Assembly: GCA_017646665.1 (NCBI GenBank)
Contig: JAGCMB010000059.1
Location: forward strand, 1 to 46,634
Length of the DNA stretch: 46,634 nt
From: Bacteroidaceae bacterium
Lineage (GTDB): Bacteria; Bacteroidota; Bacteroidia; Bacteroidales; Bacteroidaceae
Direction: 5' to 3'
Shown: positions 40,481 through 46,634 of the stretch, piece by piece
How positions within the stretch are numbered: the first letter of the stretch is position 1
How the letters are laid out: each line of letters opens with the position of its first letter
The notes under the pieces: generated by a model
Database searches by the model: none
What the model was told of the DNA's origin: nothing
The model's input: the letters and a program-made list of their open reading frames with translations, nothing else
Made by a program: the position numbers and the translations under genes

Positions 40481-41719
40481 TCAATTTGCAGCCACTCCTG
40501 CTGCAATATTCACAATTGTCATAACAGCCTTTTCCATCACCTGAACCGAAACAAATTCGTAACGGCTGTGGAAGTTCACACCACCGGCGAAGAGGTTAGG
40601 ACAAGGCAATCCCATAAACGAAAGTTGAGCACCGTCTGTTCCACCACGGATTGGTTTGATTACAGGAACAACACCGGCCTTTTCCATTGCACTCTTTGCA
40701 ATATCAATGATGTGCATTTTTGGCTCAACCATCTCACGCATATTGCGATACTGCTCTTTCAATTCAAGAGTCACCACCCCGGCGCCGAACTGCGTATTGA
40801 TTTTCTGTTCAACCTCTCTCATAAATGCCATACGCTGCTCAAAAATCTCACGACTATGGTCGCGGATAATATATGACACCGTAGCGTGGTCAACACCACC
40901 GTTGATACCCATCAAATGATAGAAGCCCTCATATCCGGCTGTACATTCGGGCGATTCCACAGCCGGAATAGCCTCAACAATAGCCGTTGCCACACGCAAA
41001 GCATTCAGCATCTTACCCTTTGCATAACCGGGATGGACATTACGTCCCTGCACTGTAAACGATGCACTGCCAGCATTGAAATTCTCAAACTCGAGTTCGC
41101 CCTCACAGCTACCATCAATGGTATAAGCCCAGTCGCATCCAAACAGAGGCACATTGAAGTTATGAGCGCCACGCCCAATCTCCTCGTCCGGGTTGAACGC
41201 TATACGCACTTTTCCGTGCTTTATTTCGGGGTGAGCCTGCAAATATGCAATTGCAGAAACAATCTCTGCAACGCCGGCCTTGTCATCGGCTCCCAAAAGG
41301 GTGTGACCGTCTGTAACAACCAAATCGTGACCACGATACTCCTCAACCTCGGGAAAATCGGCTGTTGAAAGCACAATACCATCCTTTTCACACAAGACAA
41401 TATCACCACCTGCATAGTTTTCCACAACGCGGGGATTAACATCCTTGCCACTCATATCGGGGCTTGTATCAAGGTGAGCGATAAAACCCACCACCGGTAC
41501 ATCCTTATCACAATTTGCGGGGAGCGTAGCATACAGGTAACCCTTCTCATCGAGCACAACCTCCTCGAGTCCCATCTCATTGAGCTGTTGCTCAAGATAA
41601 CGTGCAAAGACAAACTGTCCCTCGGTTGTTGGCACAACTGTTGCATCGTCGCACGACTCTGTATCGAAAGTCACATATTTCAAAAAACGCTCAAGCATTT
41701 TATCCTTAATTTCACTCAT
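40481..41719 (-). CDS. pepT: peptidase T (tripeptidase)
   Basis: A 412-residue M20 metallopeptidase that releases the N-terminal residue of tripeptides. Zinc ligands and catalytic residues are in [28 protein letters not shown] and [14 protein letters not shown] (catalytic Glu), and later [24 protein letters not shown] and HSRYEFVS. The dimerisation domain lies between (about 205-320). Length is standard. It follows the DUF2027-Smr gene by 25 bases and is probably co-transcribed. Confidence 0.95.
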   Translation of the reverse strand: MSEIKDKMLERFLKYVTFDTESCDDATVVPTTEGQFVFARYLEQQLNEMGLEEVVLDEKGYLYATLPANCDKDVPVVGFIAHLDTSPDMSGKDVNPRVVENYAGGDIVLCEKDGIVLSTADFPEVEEYRGHDLVVTDGHTLLGADDKAGVAEIVSAIAYLQAHPEIKHGKVRIAFNPDEEIGRGAHNFNVPLFGCDWAYTIDGSCEGELEFENFNAGSASFTVQGRNVHPGYAKGKMLNALRVATAIVEAIPAVESPECTAGYEGFYHLMGINGGVDHATVSYIIRDHSREIFEQRMAFMREVEQKINTQFGAGVVTLELKEQYRNMREMVEPKMHIIDIAKSAMEKAGVVPVIKPIRGGTDGAQLSFMGLPCPNLFAGGVNFHSRYEFVSVQVMEKAVMTIVNIAAGVAAN

Positions 41720-41744
41720 AATATATCTATTTTAAAATTAATCA

Positions 41745-42827
41745 TTATTTAATTATCACCATTGTTGCACCAAAGCCATACTTCTGAAACGAAGCATCCT
41801 GCGAAAGACAGCGTGGATACTTCTTGCGCAGTTCCTGTCCAATAGCATTGCGCAGCACCCCTTCGCCCTTACCGTGTATAAAAACAATCTTCTTTCCTTT
41901 ATATCTGATATTCTCGTCAAGCGTACGACGAACCACATCGAGCTGGTGGTTCAGTATATCAAAAGCATTCATTCCCGCCGTTGTTTCAAGCAGTTCCTCA
42001 ATATGCAGGTCAACTTCAAGTATATCACTACCCTTTGTCAGTTTGGGTTTCTGTGGCTTTGGAGCATCGCCATCCTTTTTGCCCAGAATAGCAACCTTCA
42101 CCTCCTCGGCATCAGTAAAAATCTCTTTCACAGGCTTGTCATCAACAACTATATCATATATCAGTGCCCCCTCATCAAAGAAAGGATTTTCGCGGAAAAG
42201 GTGGAGTTTATAGAATTTTACAGTGTCAATGCGACGTTCAATGTTCAATGCCGGTTTCAGCGCAAAAGGCTTATTCTCCTTAAACGGCAACAACTGTACG
42301 CACACACGCTCCATATCATTCAGTTCCTCGCGGCCGAACTCCTCAATAAACATTTTGGAATTCGGTTCAAGCAGGCCGGTACCACGCACGCTCCAACTAC
42401 GTCCTTGTGCTGTCAGATAGGTAAAATACACACAGTAGTTGCTGTCATTTATGATGTATGCTTCAAAACGCGAATTGCTGAGCGATTTTTCATCCATTGG
42501 CAAATACGCAAGCACAACATTCAAGCGTTCCCCTTCGGGACGTTCAGCCGGACGATATGTAACGACTGGCTCAAAAAGTTCTTCATCTTCCTGAAGCCTT
42601 GCCTGTGGCTGAGCCTTTTTTGGCTTGGTGAGCTCATCGTCCTTGACTGCAACACTCTTCTTTACAAAATTATACTCATTGGTATCAACCACAACGCACT
42701 CACGCACCTGCATCGGAATCTCGAAACCATCCTTATCCTCAACAAGCACAATATCCTTTCCACGGAAACCGGTTACAACACCGCCACCGCTCTCATATAT
42801 AAATCGTACTTTATCACCTATTTTCAT
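41745..42827 (-). CDS. DUF2027 and Smr domain protein
   Basis: A 360-residue cytoplasmic protein. The N terminus (MKIGDKVRFIYESGGGVVTGFRGKDIVLVED) is a KOW/SH3-like beta domain; a DUF2027-type beta region follows (RLNVVLAYLPMDEKSLSNSRFEAYIINDSN). The C-terminal ~80 residues are an Smr domain (EVDLHIEELLE, then VFIHGKGEGVLRNAIGQEL), a nuclease or nucleic-acid-binding unit also found in MutS2. The arrangement is characteristic of Bacteroidota. A TATCTTCGC promoter element lies 19 bases upstream, so the leader is short. Its role is not established; RNA or ribosome handling is a reasonable guess from Smr. Confidence 0.88.
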   Translation of the reverse strand: MKIGDKVRFIYESGGGVVTGFRGKDIVLVEDKDGFEIPMQVRECVVVDTNEYNFVKKSVAVKDDELTKPKKAQPQARLQEDEELFEPVVTYRPAERPEGERLNVVLAYLPMDEKSLSNSRFEAYIINDSNYCVYFTYLTAQGRSWSVRGTGLLEPNSKMFIEEFGREELNDMERVCVQLLPFKENKPFALKPALNIERRIDTVKFYKLHLFRENPFFDEGALIYDIVVDDKPVKEIFTDAEEVKVAILGKKDGDAPKPQKPKLTKGSDILEVDLHIEELLETTAGMNAFDILNHQLDVVRRTLDENIRYKGKKIVFIHGKGEGVLRNAIGQELRKKYPRCLSQDASFQKYGFGATMVIIK

Positions 42828-42845
42828 TTCAGAATCAGTTTATAC

Positions 42846-42854
42846 GCGAAGATA
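42846..42854 (-). promoter_or_regulatory. promoter -7 element of the DUF2027-pepT operon
   Basis: The minus strand reads TATCTTCGC. The start codon is 19 bases downstream, implying a leader of about a dozen bases. Confidence 0.55.
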
Positions 42855-42893
42855 GTGATAAAAAACGAAAGCAGCCCACAAAGAACAAAAAAA

Positions 42894-43229
42894 TCACCAA
42901 TAGTATTCAAACCACCTATGGCATAACGCTGTATCAACAAGCGACATCGGTATTTTCTCCACACACTCCATCCACAACATACTATCACCCTGTTCCTTCA
43001 TAAAATAAAACGTAAGTTCTATTGTTCCGTCGCGTTTGTCAATACTGTTTGCATCCAGCGAGTAATGCAAATGAGGCTGCACCCTTTCACGTTCACCCTC
43101 TACCGCGTACACATATATGACATCCCCCACCGGCTCTTGACCCTCCCTGACACGAAAACCCTTGCTACCACAGGCAGCAAGCAACATCAACAGCATATAC
43201 ATAAGAAAGTGGCGCGTCATTTTGCTCAT
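42894..43229 (-). CDS. small lipoprotein of unknown function
   Basis: A 111-residue protein with a lipoprotein signal (MTRHFLMYMLLMLLAAC, lipobox LAAC). The mature part is a short alpha/beta sequence with VIYVYAVEGERERVQPHLHYSLD and IELTFYFMKEQGDSMLWMEC. I recognise no family. Start codons at 43229 (MSKMTR) and 43220 (MTRHF) are both plausible. The first lies in the apical loop of a leader hairpin and the second in its internal loop, an unusual arrangement that could limit translation. Confidence 0.7.
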   Translation of the reverse strand: MSKMTRHFLMYMLLMLLAACGSKGFRVREGQEPVGDVIYVYAVEGERERVQPHLHYSLDANSIDKRDGTIELTFYFMKEQGDSMLWMECVEKIPMSLVDTALCHRWFEYYW

Positions 43230-43250
43230 ACAAAATCAACACGCCACTTT
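43206..43250 (-). promoter_or_regulatory. leader hairpin enclosing the lipoprotein start codon
   Basis: On the minus strand AAAGTGGCG (43250-43242) pairs with CGCCACTTT (43214-43206), and inside it ATTTTG pairs with CAAAAT (43236-43231 with 43224-43219). The apical loop TATGAG holds the first ATG. The 3' outer arm covers codons 5-8 of the gene. Confidence 0.55.
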
Positions 43251-43260
43251 TAATATTGTT

Positions 43261-43268
43261 TAAAGATA
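43261..43268 (-). promoter_or_regulatory. promoter-like TATCTTTA before the small lipoprotein gene
   Basis: It matches TAnnTTT with A for G at the end. If used, transcription would begin about where the leader hairpin begins. Confidence 0.4.
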
Positions 43269-43318
43269 TATATAAAAAGTGTTCCTTTCCGTTTCACGCC
43301 AACAGGACTACGCTATTA

Positions 43319-44356
43319 TCAAGCAATCTCCTCCACATTACCAAAGCGCTCCCACACCGGAGCAAAGCCATATTCGCCCACCTTGCCCTGTGGCACACGC
43401 AACAAAGCACGTGCATAGACATCGGCATCGGCAATATCACCAGAACACATCGGTGCCGCTTCGCACAGCACACGAATCTCTTTCAACGCTCTGCAGCTAC
43501 GAAAAGCCTGGTCACCCACATTCACTACAGCCGATGGCAAAGTAACACATTCAATAGCACTACAATTATAGAATGCACCATAACCAATACTCAGCACACC
43601 ATTGTGCAAATCAACACTCTCAAGCGCTGTACAATTGGCAAGTACACCCTGGTCAAGCATATTCACACCCGAAGGCAAAGTAAAGGTCTTCAACGATGAA
43701 CAGCCCCAAAAAGCACCTTTTTTTATTGAAGCAAGCGACGATGGCAAAGAAACATTCACAAGTGCCGCACAGTCGCGGAATGCCCAACCCTCGAGCGAGA
43801 GCACACCTTCGGGAAGCATAATCTCCACCAACGACGAACAGCCACAGAATGCATACTCGCCCACACTCTCTACCATTCCACCAACAGAAACCTTTTCAAG
43901 CGAACTGCAGCCATCAAACAATGACGGTTCAATATTTATCAAATTATCCGACAAATATACATTCACAAGCGAGCGACACCCTGCAAAAGCCTCACGGCCA
44001 ACCACTATCACACCGGCTGGCAGCACCACCTCCTTAAGTGCAGTGCAACCCTTGAACGCGCGCATACCAATGAGATGCATTGCATTACCGAGCACAACAT
44101 TTTCAAGCGCACAGCACTCCTCGAAAGCACCAATGCCAATGCTCTCTACATTATCGCCAAGCACAACCGATGTCAACCCGGTGCATCCTGCAAAAGCCTC
44201 GTCAAGTATATCGTTTACAACATACTCCACTCCACCATTTACAATTGTTGCCGGGACTACGATATCACCGCTATAAGGAACAAGCGACTTGGTTAGTGTC
44301 GCGTTTTTTTTGCTCTCATCGAGCAAGTAAGCTATATTATCAACTATTGTTATCAT
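43319..44356 (-). CDS. BspA-like leucine-rich repeat protein without signal peptide
   Basis: A 345-residue protein consisting almost wholly of LRR_5-type repeats of about 23 residues (consensus AF.GC..L..V.LP.GV..IG), about twelve in number, beginning near residue 45. The N-terminal strand region (ITIVDNIAYLLDESKKNATLT) is the usual lead-in of these proteins. Unlike most BspA relatives it lacks a convincing signal peptide with the start at 44356. A longer frame to 44395 adds a short hydrophobic stretch (FCLDYFLLL), which is a poor signal. No C-terminal sorting domain is present. Such repeats bind proteins; partner unknown. Confidence 0.82.
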   Translation of the reverse strand: MITIVDNIAYLLDESKKNATLTKSLVPYSGDIVVPATIVNGGVEYVVNDILDEAFAGCTGLTSVVLGDNVESIGIGAFEECCALENVVLGNAMHLIGMRAFKGCTALKEVVLPAGVIVVGREAFAGCRSLVNVYLSDNLINIEPSLFDGCSSLEKVSVGGMVESVGEYAFCGCSSLVEIMLPEGVLSLEGWAFRDCAALVNVSLPSSLASIKKGAFWGCSSLKTFTLPSGVNMLDQGVLANCTALESVDLHNGVLSIGYGAFYNCSAIECVTLPSAVVNVGDQAFRSCRALKEIRVLCEAAPMCSGDIADADVYARALLRVPQGKVGEYGFAPVWERFGNVEEIA

Positions 44357-44427
44357 AAGCAATAAAAAATAATCCAAACAAAAAGGATTAATCAAAGAGC
44401 CTTTTTAGACCATCTATTTTTTTTAAA

Positions 44428-44520
44428 GAGGTGGAATAGAAAGTGCTATTTTTAGGCTTGCGAAGCCCAAGAAAGCGGAGTTTACTAAGCGTAAATGAGC
44501 ATTTCGAGGGCAAGCGTAAC
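44428..44520. repeat. intergenic element, copy A
   Basis: It contains AGGCTTGCG, then GCGGAGTTTACTAAGCGTAA and ends GCGTAAC. GTTTAC-TAAGC-GTAAAT (44480-44496) forms a six-pair hairpin if a terminal G-U pair is allowed. It lies directly after the queA stop codon in the direction of queA transcription. Copies B and C are near 45960 and 46090. Confidence 0.65.
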
Positions 44521-44547
44521 AACAAAAGAGCTTTTTTAGTCAGCCTC

Positions 44548-45762
44548 TTATGGTATCAGCAACGAACTATCACCGTAACTCAAGAAACGAAAACCGTTCT
44601 CAAGAGCAAAATCATAAACCTTGCGCCAGTTAGCGCCAATAAAGGCAGAAACAAGCAACAACAAAGTACTCTTCGGCTGATGGAAATTGGTAACGATAGC
44701 TCTTACAATGCGGAACTTATATCCGGGAGCAATCATAATACGAGTATGCGAATGAATCCTGTCAAGTCCCTTTGTTTCGAGCCACAAAAGCAAAGCCTTC
44801 AAAGCCTCAACCGTCGACAGCGTGTGCTCACGGTTATATGGAGCCCACTGCTCAACAAAAAGTTCACTCTCCTCAATTGCCGGATTCTCACTCACTTTCT
44901 CACCAAGGAAATATAGACTCTCGAGCGTGCGCACCGACGTAGTACCCACGGCAACAGCCACGCCATCTGCAGCAACAAGCCTTTCGAGCAAAGCACGCTG
45001 CACCTCAATATATTCCTCGTGCATCTCATGGTTGGCAATAAGTTCGCTCTTTACAGGCCTGAAAGTCCCCGCTCCAACGTGCAAAGTCACCTCGCCGCGC
45101 TGCACACCGGCCGCATCAAGTGCCGATAACACAGCCGGAGTAAAGTGCAATCCCGCAGTAGGTGCTGCAACCGACCCCTTTACCTTTGAATAAACCGTTT
45201 GGTAAGTATTCTTGTCATTCTCTTCGGTCTTGCGATTAAGATATGGCGGAATCGGCAATTCACCCGCCGCCTCAAGCAGTTCTGCAAACGAAAGACCACC
45301 ATCCCAAAAGAAACGCACCAGGTTTACTGTTGCCGCGCTGCTCACACGTTCCACCGACAAAGTAACATCAACACCGGCAATATTTATCACCTGTGAAAGC
45401 ACGCCCCCCTTCCAACGGTTTGAATTACCTACAAGACACTGCCAAATACACTCACTCCTCTCTTGAAACACCAATTGATAATCGGCTGGTTGTTCAGGCT
45501 CAAGACAAAAGACCTCAATCTGCGCACCTGTTTCTTTGCGAAAGCGCATACGTGCCTGAATCACACGAGTATTGTTGAACACCATCAACGCACCCTGCGG
45601 AATAAAACTTGGCAAATTGGAAAACCTCTCTTCCACAATCTCGCCACCTTTATACAAAAGGAGTTTTGACGTGTCACGCTCTGCAAGCGGATATTTGGCA
45701 ATCCTCTCATCGGGCAACGGATAATCATACTCCGCAATCGCTATTTCCTGAATGTTTTTCAT
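44548..45762 (-). CDS. queA: tRNA preQ1(34) S-adenosylmethionine ribosyltransferase-isomerase
   Basis: A 404-residue enzyme that moves the ribosyl part of SAM to 7-aminomethyl-7-deazaguanine in tRNA, making epoxyqueuosine. Family motifs: YDYPLPDERIAKYPLAERDTSKLLLY, LMVFNNTRVIQARM, VAAPTAGLHFTP, VGAGTFRPVKSE, VAVGTTSVRTLESL and TNFHQPKSTLLLLVSAFIG. It is about 50 residues longer than E. coli QueA, typical of the Bacteroidota form. A perfect TATCTTTGC promoter element lies upstream. Repeat copy A follows the stop. Confidence 0.95.
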   Translation of the reverse strand: MKNIQEIAIAEYDYPLPDERIAKYPLAERDTSKLLLYKGGEIVEERFSNLPSFIPQGALMVFNNTRVIQARMRFRKETGAQIEVFCLEPEQPADYQLVFQERSECIWQCLVGNSNRWKGGVLSQVINIAGVDVTLSVERVSSAATVNLVRFFWDGGLSFAELLEAAGELPIPPYLNRKTEENDKNTYQTVYSKVKGSVAAPTAGLHFTPAVLSALDAAGVQRGEVTLHVGAGTFRPVKSELIANHEMHEEYIEVQRALLERLVAADGVAVAVGTTSVRTLESLYFLGEKVSENPAIEESELFVEQWAPYNREHTLSTVEALKALLLWLETKGLDRIHSHTRIMIAPGYKFRIVRAIVTNFHQPKSTLLLLVSAFIGANWRKVYDFALENGFRFLSYGDSSLLIP

Positions 45763-45825
45763 TAAACTATTAGTATGGTTCTACGCAAAACTGTCATTTA
45801 AGGTCAATGACAATCCAATTGTTAC

Positions 45826-45834
45826 GCAAAGATA
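45826..45834 (-). promoter_or_regulatory. promoter -7 element of queA
   Basis: The minus strand reads TATCTTTGC, an exact consensus match, about 64 bases before the start codon. Confidence 0.7.
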
Positions 45835-45862
45835 ATACAAATCAATGAAACAAGCACTATGA

Positions 45863-45906
45863 AAATAATAACCGCTGATGAACACGTCCATCAGCGGTTA
45901 TTATTT
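45863..45906 (-). terminator. hairpin terminator, 18-bp stem
   Basis: AAATAATAACCGCTGATG pairs perfectly with its complement around an eight-base loop and is followed by TTTTC on the minus strand. It is the second of two hairpins downstream of fbaA. Confidence 0.8.
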
Positions 45907-45926
45907 ATACCTATTTAATTTGCTTT

Positions 45927-45988
45927 ATAAAAAGTGCAGATGCACGGCCTGCGAAAATTTTGAAAGCAGGAGTTTAGTAACCTTAAAC
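45927..45988. repeat. intergenic element, copy B (degenerate)
   Basis: TATAAAAAGTGC, GGCCTGCG, AAAGCAGGAGTTTAG align with copies A and C. The hairpin GTTTAG-TAACC-TTAAAC (45972-45988) keeps its six-pair length although two stem positions differ from A and C. It lies between two terminators. Confidence 0.5.
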
Positions 45989-45990
45989 AA

Positions 45991-46022
45991 AAACAAGGAC
46001 AGATTTACATCCATCCTTGTTT
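45991..46022 (-). terminator. terminator of fbaA
   Basis: On the minus strand AAACAAGGA and TCCTTGTTT form a nine-pair stem followed by TTGTTTAAGG. It lies after the aldolase gene and repeat copy C. Confidence 0.7.
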
Positions 46023-46040
46023 AGTATAATAATTAATTCT

Positions 46041-46128
46041 TATAAAAAGAGGGAGAACAAGGCTTGCGGTTTAGGCGGAAACCGGAGTTTACTAAGCGTA
46101 AATGAGGATTTACGCCTTACCGCGTAAC
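46041..46128. repeat. intergenic element, copy C
   Basis: It shares AGGCTTGCG, CGGAGTTTACTAAGCGTAAA, TGAG.ATTT and GCGTAAC with copy A. Two hairpins are possible: CGGTTT-AGGCGG-AAACCG and GTTTAC-TAAGC-GTAAAT (46087-46103). It lies directly after the fbaA stop codon, in its 3' untranslated region. Confidence 0.65.
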
Positions 46129-46155
46129 GCAGTTATCACCTTTTTAAAGGATTAA

Positions 46156-46634
46156 TTAAGCGAGCTTATTATCAGAACCAAGAACATTCACAATCTTGTG
46201 GATGTACTGCTTCTTCATATTGTCACGAGCAGGACCAAGGTACTTACGTGGGTCGAACTCAGCAGGGTTAGTTGCAAACACCTCACGGATAGCAGCAGTC
46301 ATAGCAAGACGGCTATCGCTGTCGATGTTGATTTTGCAAACAGCCAAAGAAGCTGCCTTGCGGAGTTCCTCCTCAGGAATACCGATAGCATCCTTCAATG
46401 CACCACCGTACTTGTTGATAGTCTCAACCTCCTCCTGTGGAACTGAAGAAGAACCGTGGAGAACGATTGGGAAACCAGGAAGCTCCTTCATACAGCCCTC
46501 GAGAACATCGAATGCCAATGGGGGAGGAACAAGTACACCTTTCTCGTTACGTGTACACTGCTCTGGCTTGAACTTGTTTGCACCGTGAGAAGTACCGATT
46601 GAGATAGCCAAGCTGTCGCAACCAGTCTTTGTAA
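46156..46634 (-). CDS. fbaA: class II fructose-bisphosphate aldolase, C-terminal part
   Basis: The gene runs off the window edge; 159 codons plus the stop are visible. The zinc-binding motif region (TGCDSLAISIGTSHGANKF) is followed by LPGFPIVLHGSSSVPQEEV, which holds another zinc-ligand His, then CKINIDSDSRLAMTAAIREVF and a C-terminal helix (MKKQYIHKIVNVLGSDNK). These match class II aldolases that cleave fructose 1,6-bisphosphate in glycolysis. A TTG at 46611 is an internal Leu codon and not the start. Codon use suggests high expression. Repeat copy C and a terminator follow. Confidence 0.95.
   Translation of the reverse strand, partial: TKTGCDSLAISIGTSHGANKFKPEQCTRNEKGVLVPPPLAFDVLEGCMKELPGFPIVLHGSSSVPQEEVETINKYGGALKDAIGIPEEELRKAASLAVCKINIDSDSRLAMTAAIREVFATNPAEFDPRKYLGPARDNMKKQYIHKIVNVLGSDNKLA

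Noticed and set aside
46156-46611. A complete 151-residue aldolase starting at a TTG
   Set aside because: The frame continues upstream to the window edge with conserved aldolase residues (KTGCDS); the TTG is an internal leucine codon.

Overview
The window reads as a chromosomal segment of a member of the Bacteroidales (Bacteroides, Phocaeicola, Prevotella or Muribaculaceae-like). The evidence is the repeated promoter signature TAnnTTTGC, often with TTTG about 19 bases upstream; many Bacteroidota-type families (a PUR/DUF3276 protein, DUF5020, a Wzi-type barrel, a DUF2027-Smr protein, BspA-like leucine-rich repeats, an MG2-type giant secreted protein); and short signal peptides ending in AQ or a lipobox cysteine. 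The genus cannot be fixed from the sequence alone. I saw no tRNA, rRNA operon, transposase, phage gene or CRISPR array. The window looks like stable core and near-core chromosome.

Layout. 1-275: 3' part of RNase P RNA and its terminator. 330-5537 (minus): asparaginase, porin, Dcu C4-dicarboxylate carrier and K+/H+ antiporter, apparently one operon. 5657-10542 (plus): TrmH-type RNA methyltransferase, ketopantoate-reductase-like enzyme, GH20 hexosaminidase and GT2 glycosyltransferase. 10616-12683 (minus): a DUF5020 outer-membrane barrel followed by a purine permease. 12943-19946 (plus): a BlaI/M56-type signalling operon whose other members are a secreted protein with repeated TonB-C-like modules and a 1305-residue MG2/Sel1 protein; no beta-lactamase is present. 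20030-21943 (plus): two secreted or outer-membrane proteins. 21958-25702 (minus): glutamine synthetase, DUF362 lipoprotein, a conserved unknown and a GNAT acetyltransferase. 25860-26312: a small secreted protein made almost entirely of a 20-residue tandem repeat. 26392-27324 (minus): DMT exporter. 27325-27919: a long, structured, gene-free stretch. 27920-30015 (plus): PUR protein, L25, peptidyl-tRNA hydrolase, S4/Hsp15-like protein. 30293-33416 (plus): Wzi-like barrel, small lipoprotein, FtsX-type permease. 33497-38678 (minus): ftsE, lysC, lysA, a barrel protein and an S41 protease. 38900-40369 (plus): membrane-bound LytTR regulator and purN. 40481-46634 (minus): pepT, DUF2027-Smr protein, small lipoprotein, LRR protein, queA and the C-terminal part of class II fructose-bisphosphate aldolase.

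The best candidate for an undescribed system is the BlaI / TonB-C-repeat / M56 / MG2-Sel1 operon. Its M56 sensor and its secreted partner share a related extracytoplasmic module, and a putative repressor operator lies just upstream of the promoter. Other points of interest are a complete asparagine-to-fumarate import cassette, the 60-bp-repeat gene, a 32-base perfect palindrome inside pth, a start codon placed in the loop of a leader hairpin, three copies of a hairpin-bearing intergenic element near queA and fbaA, and the structured 27.4-27.8 kb intergenic region.
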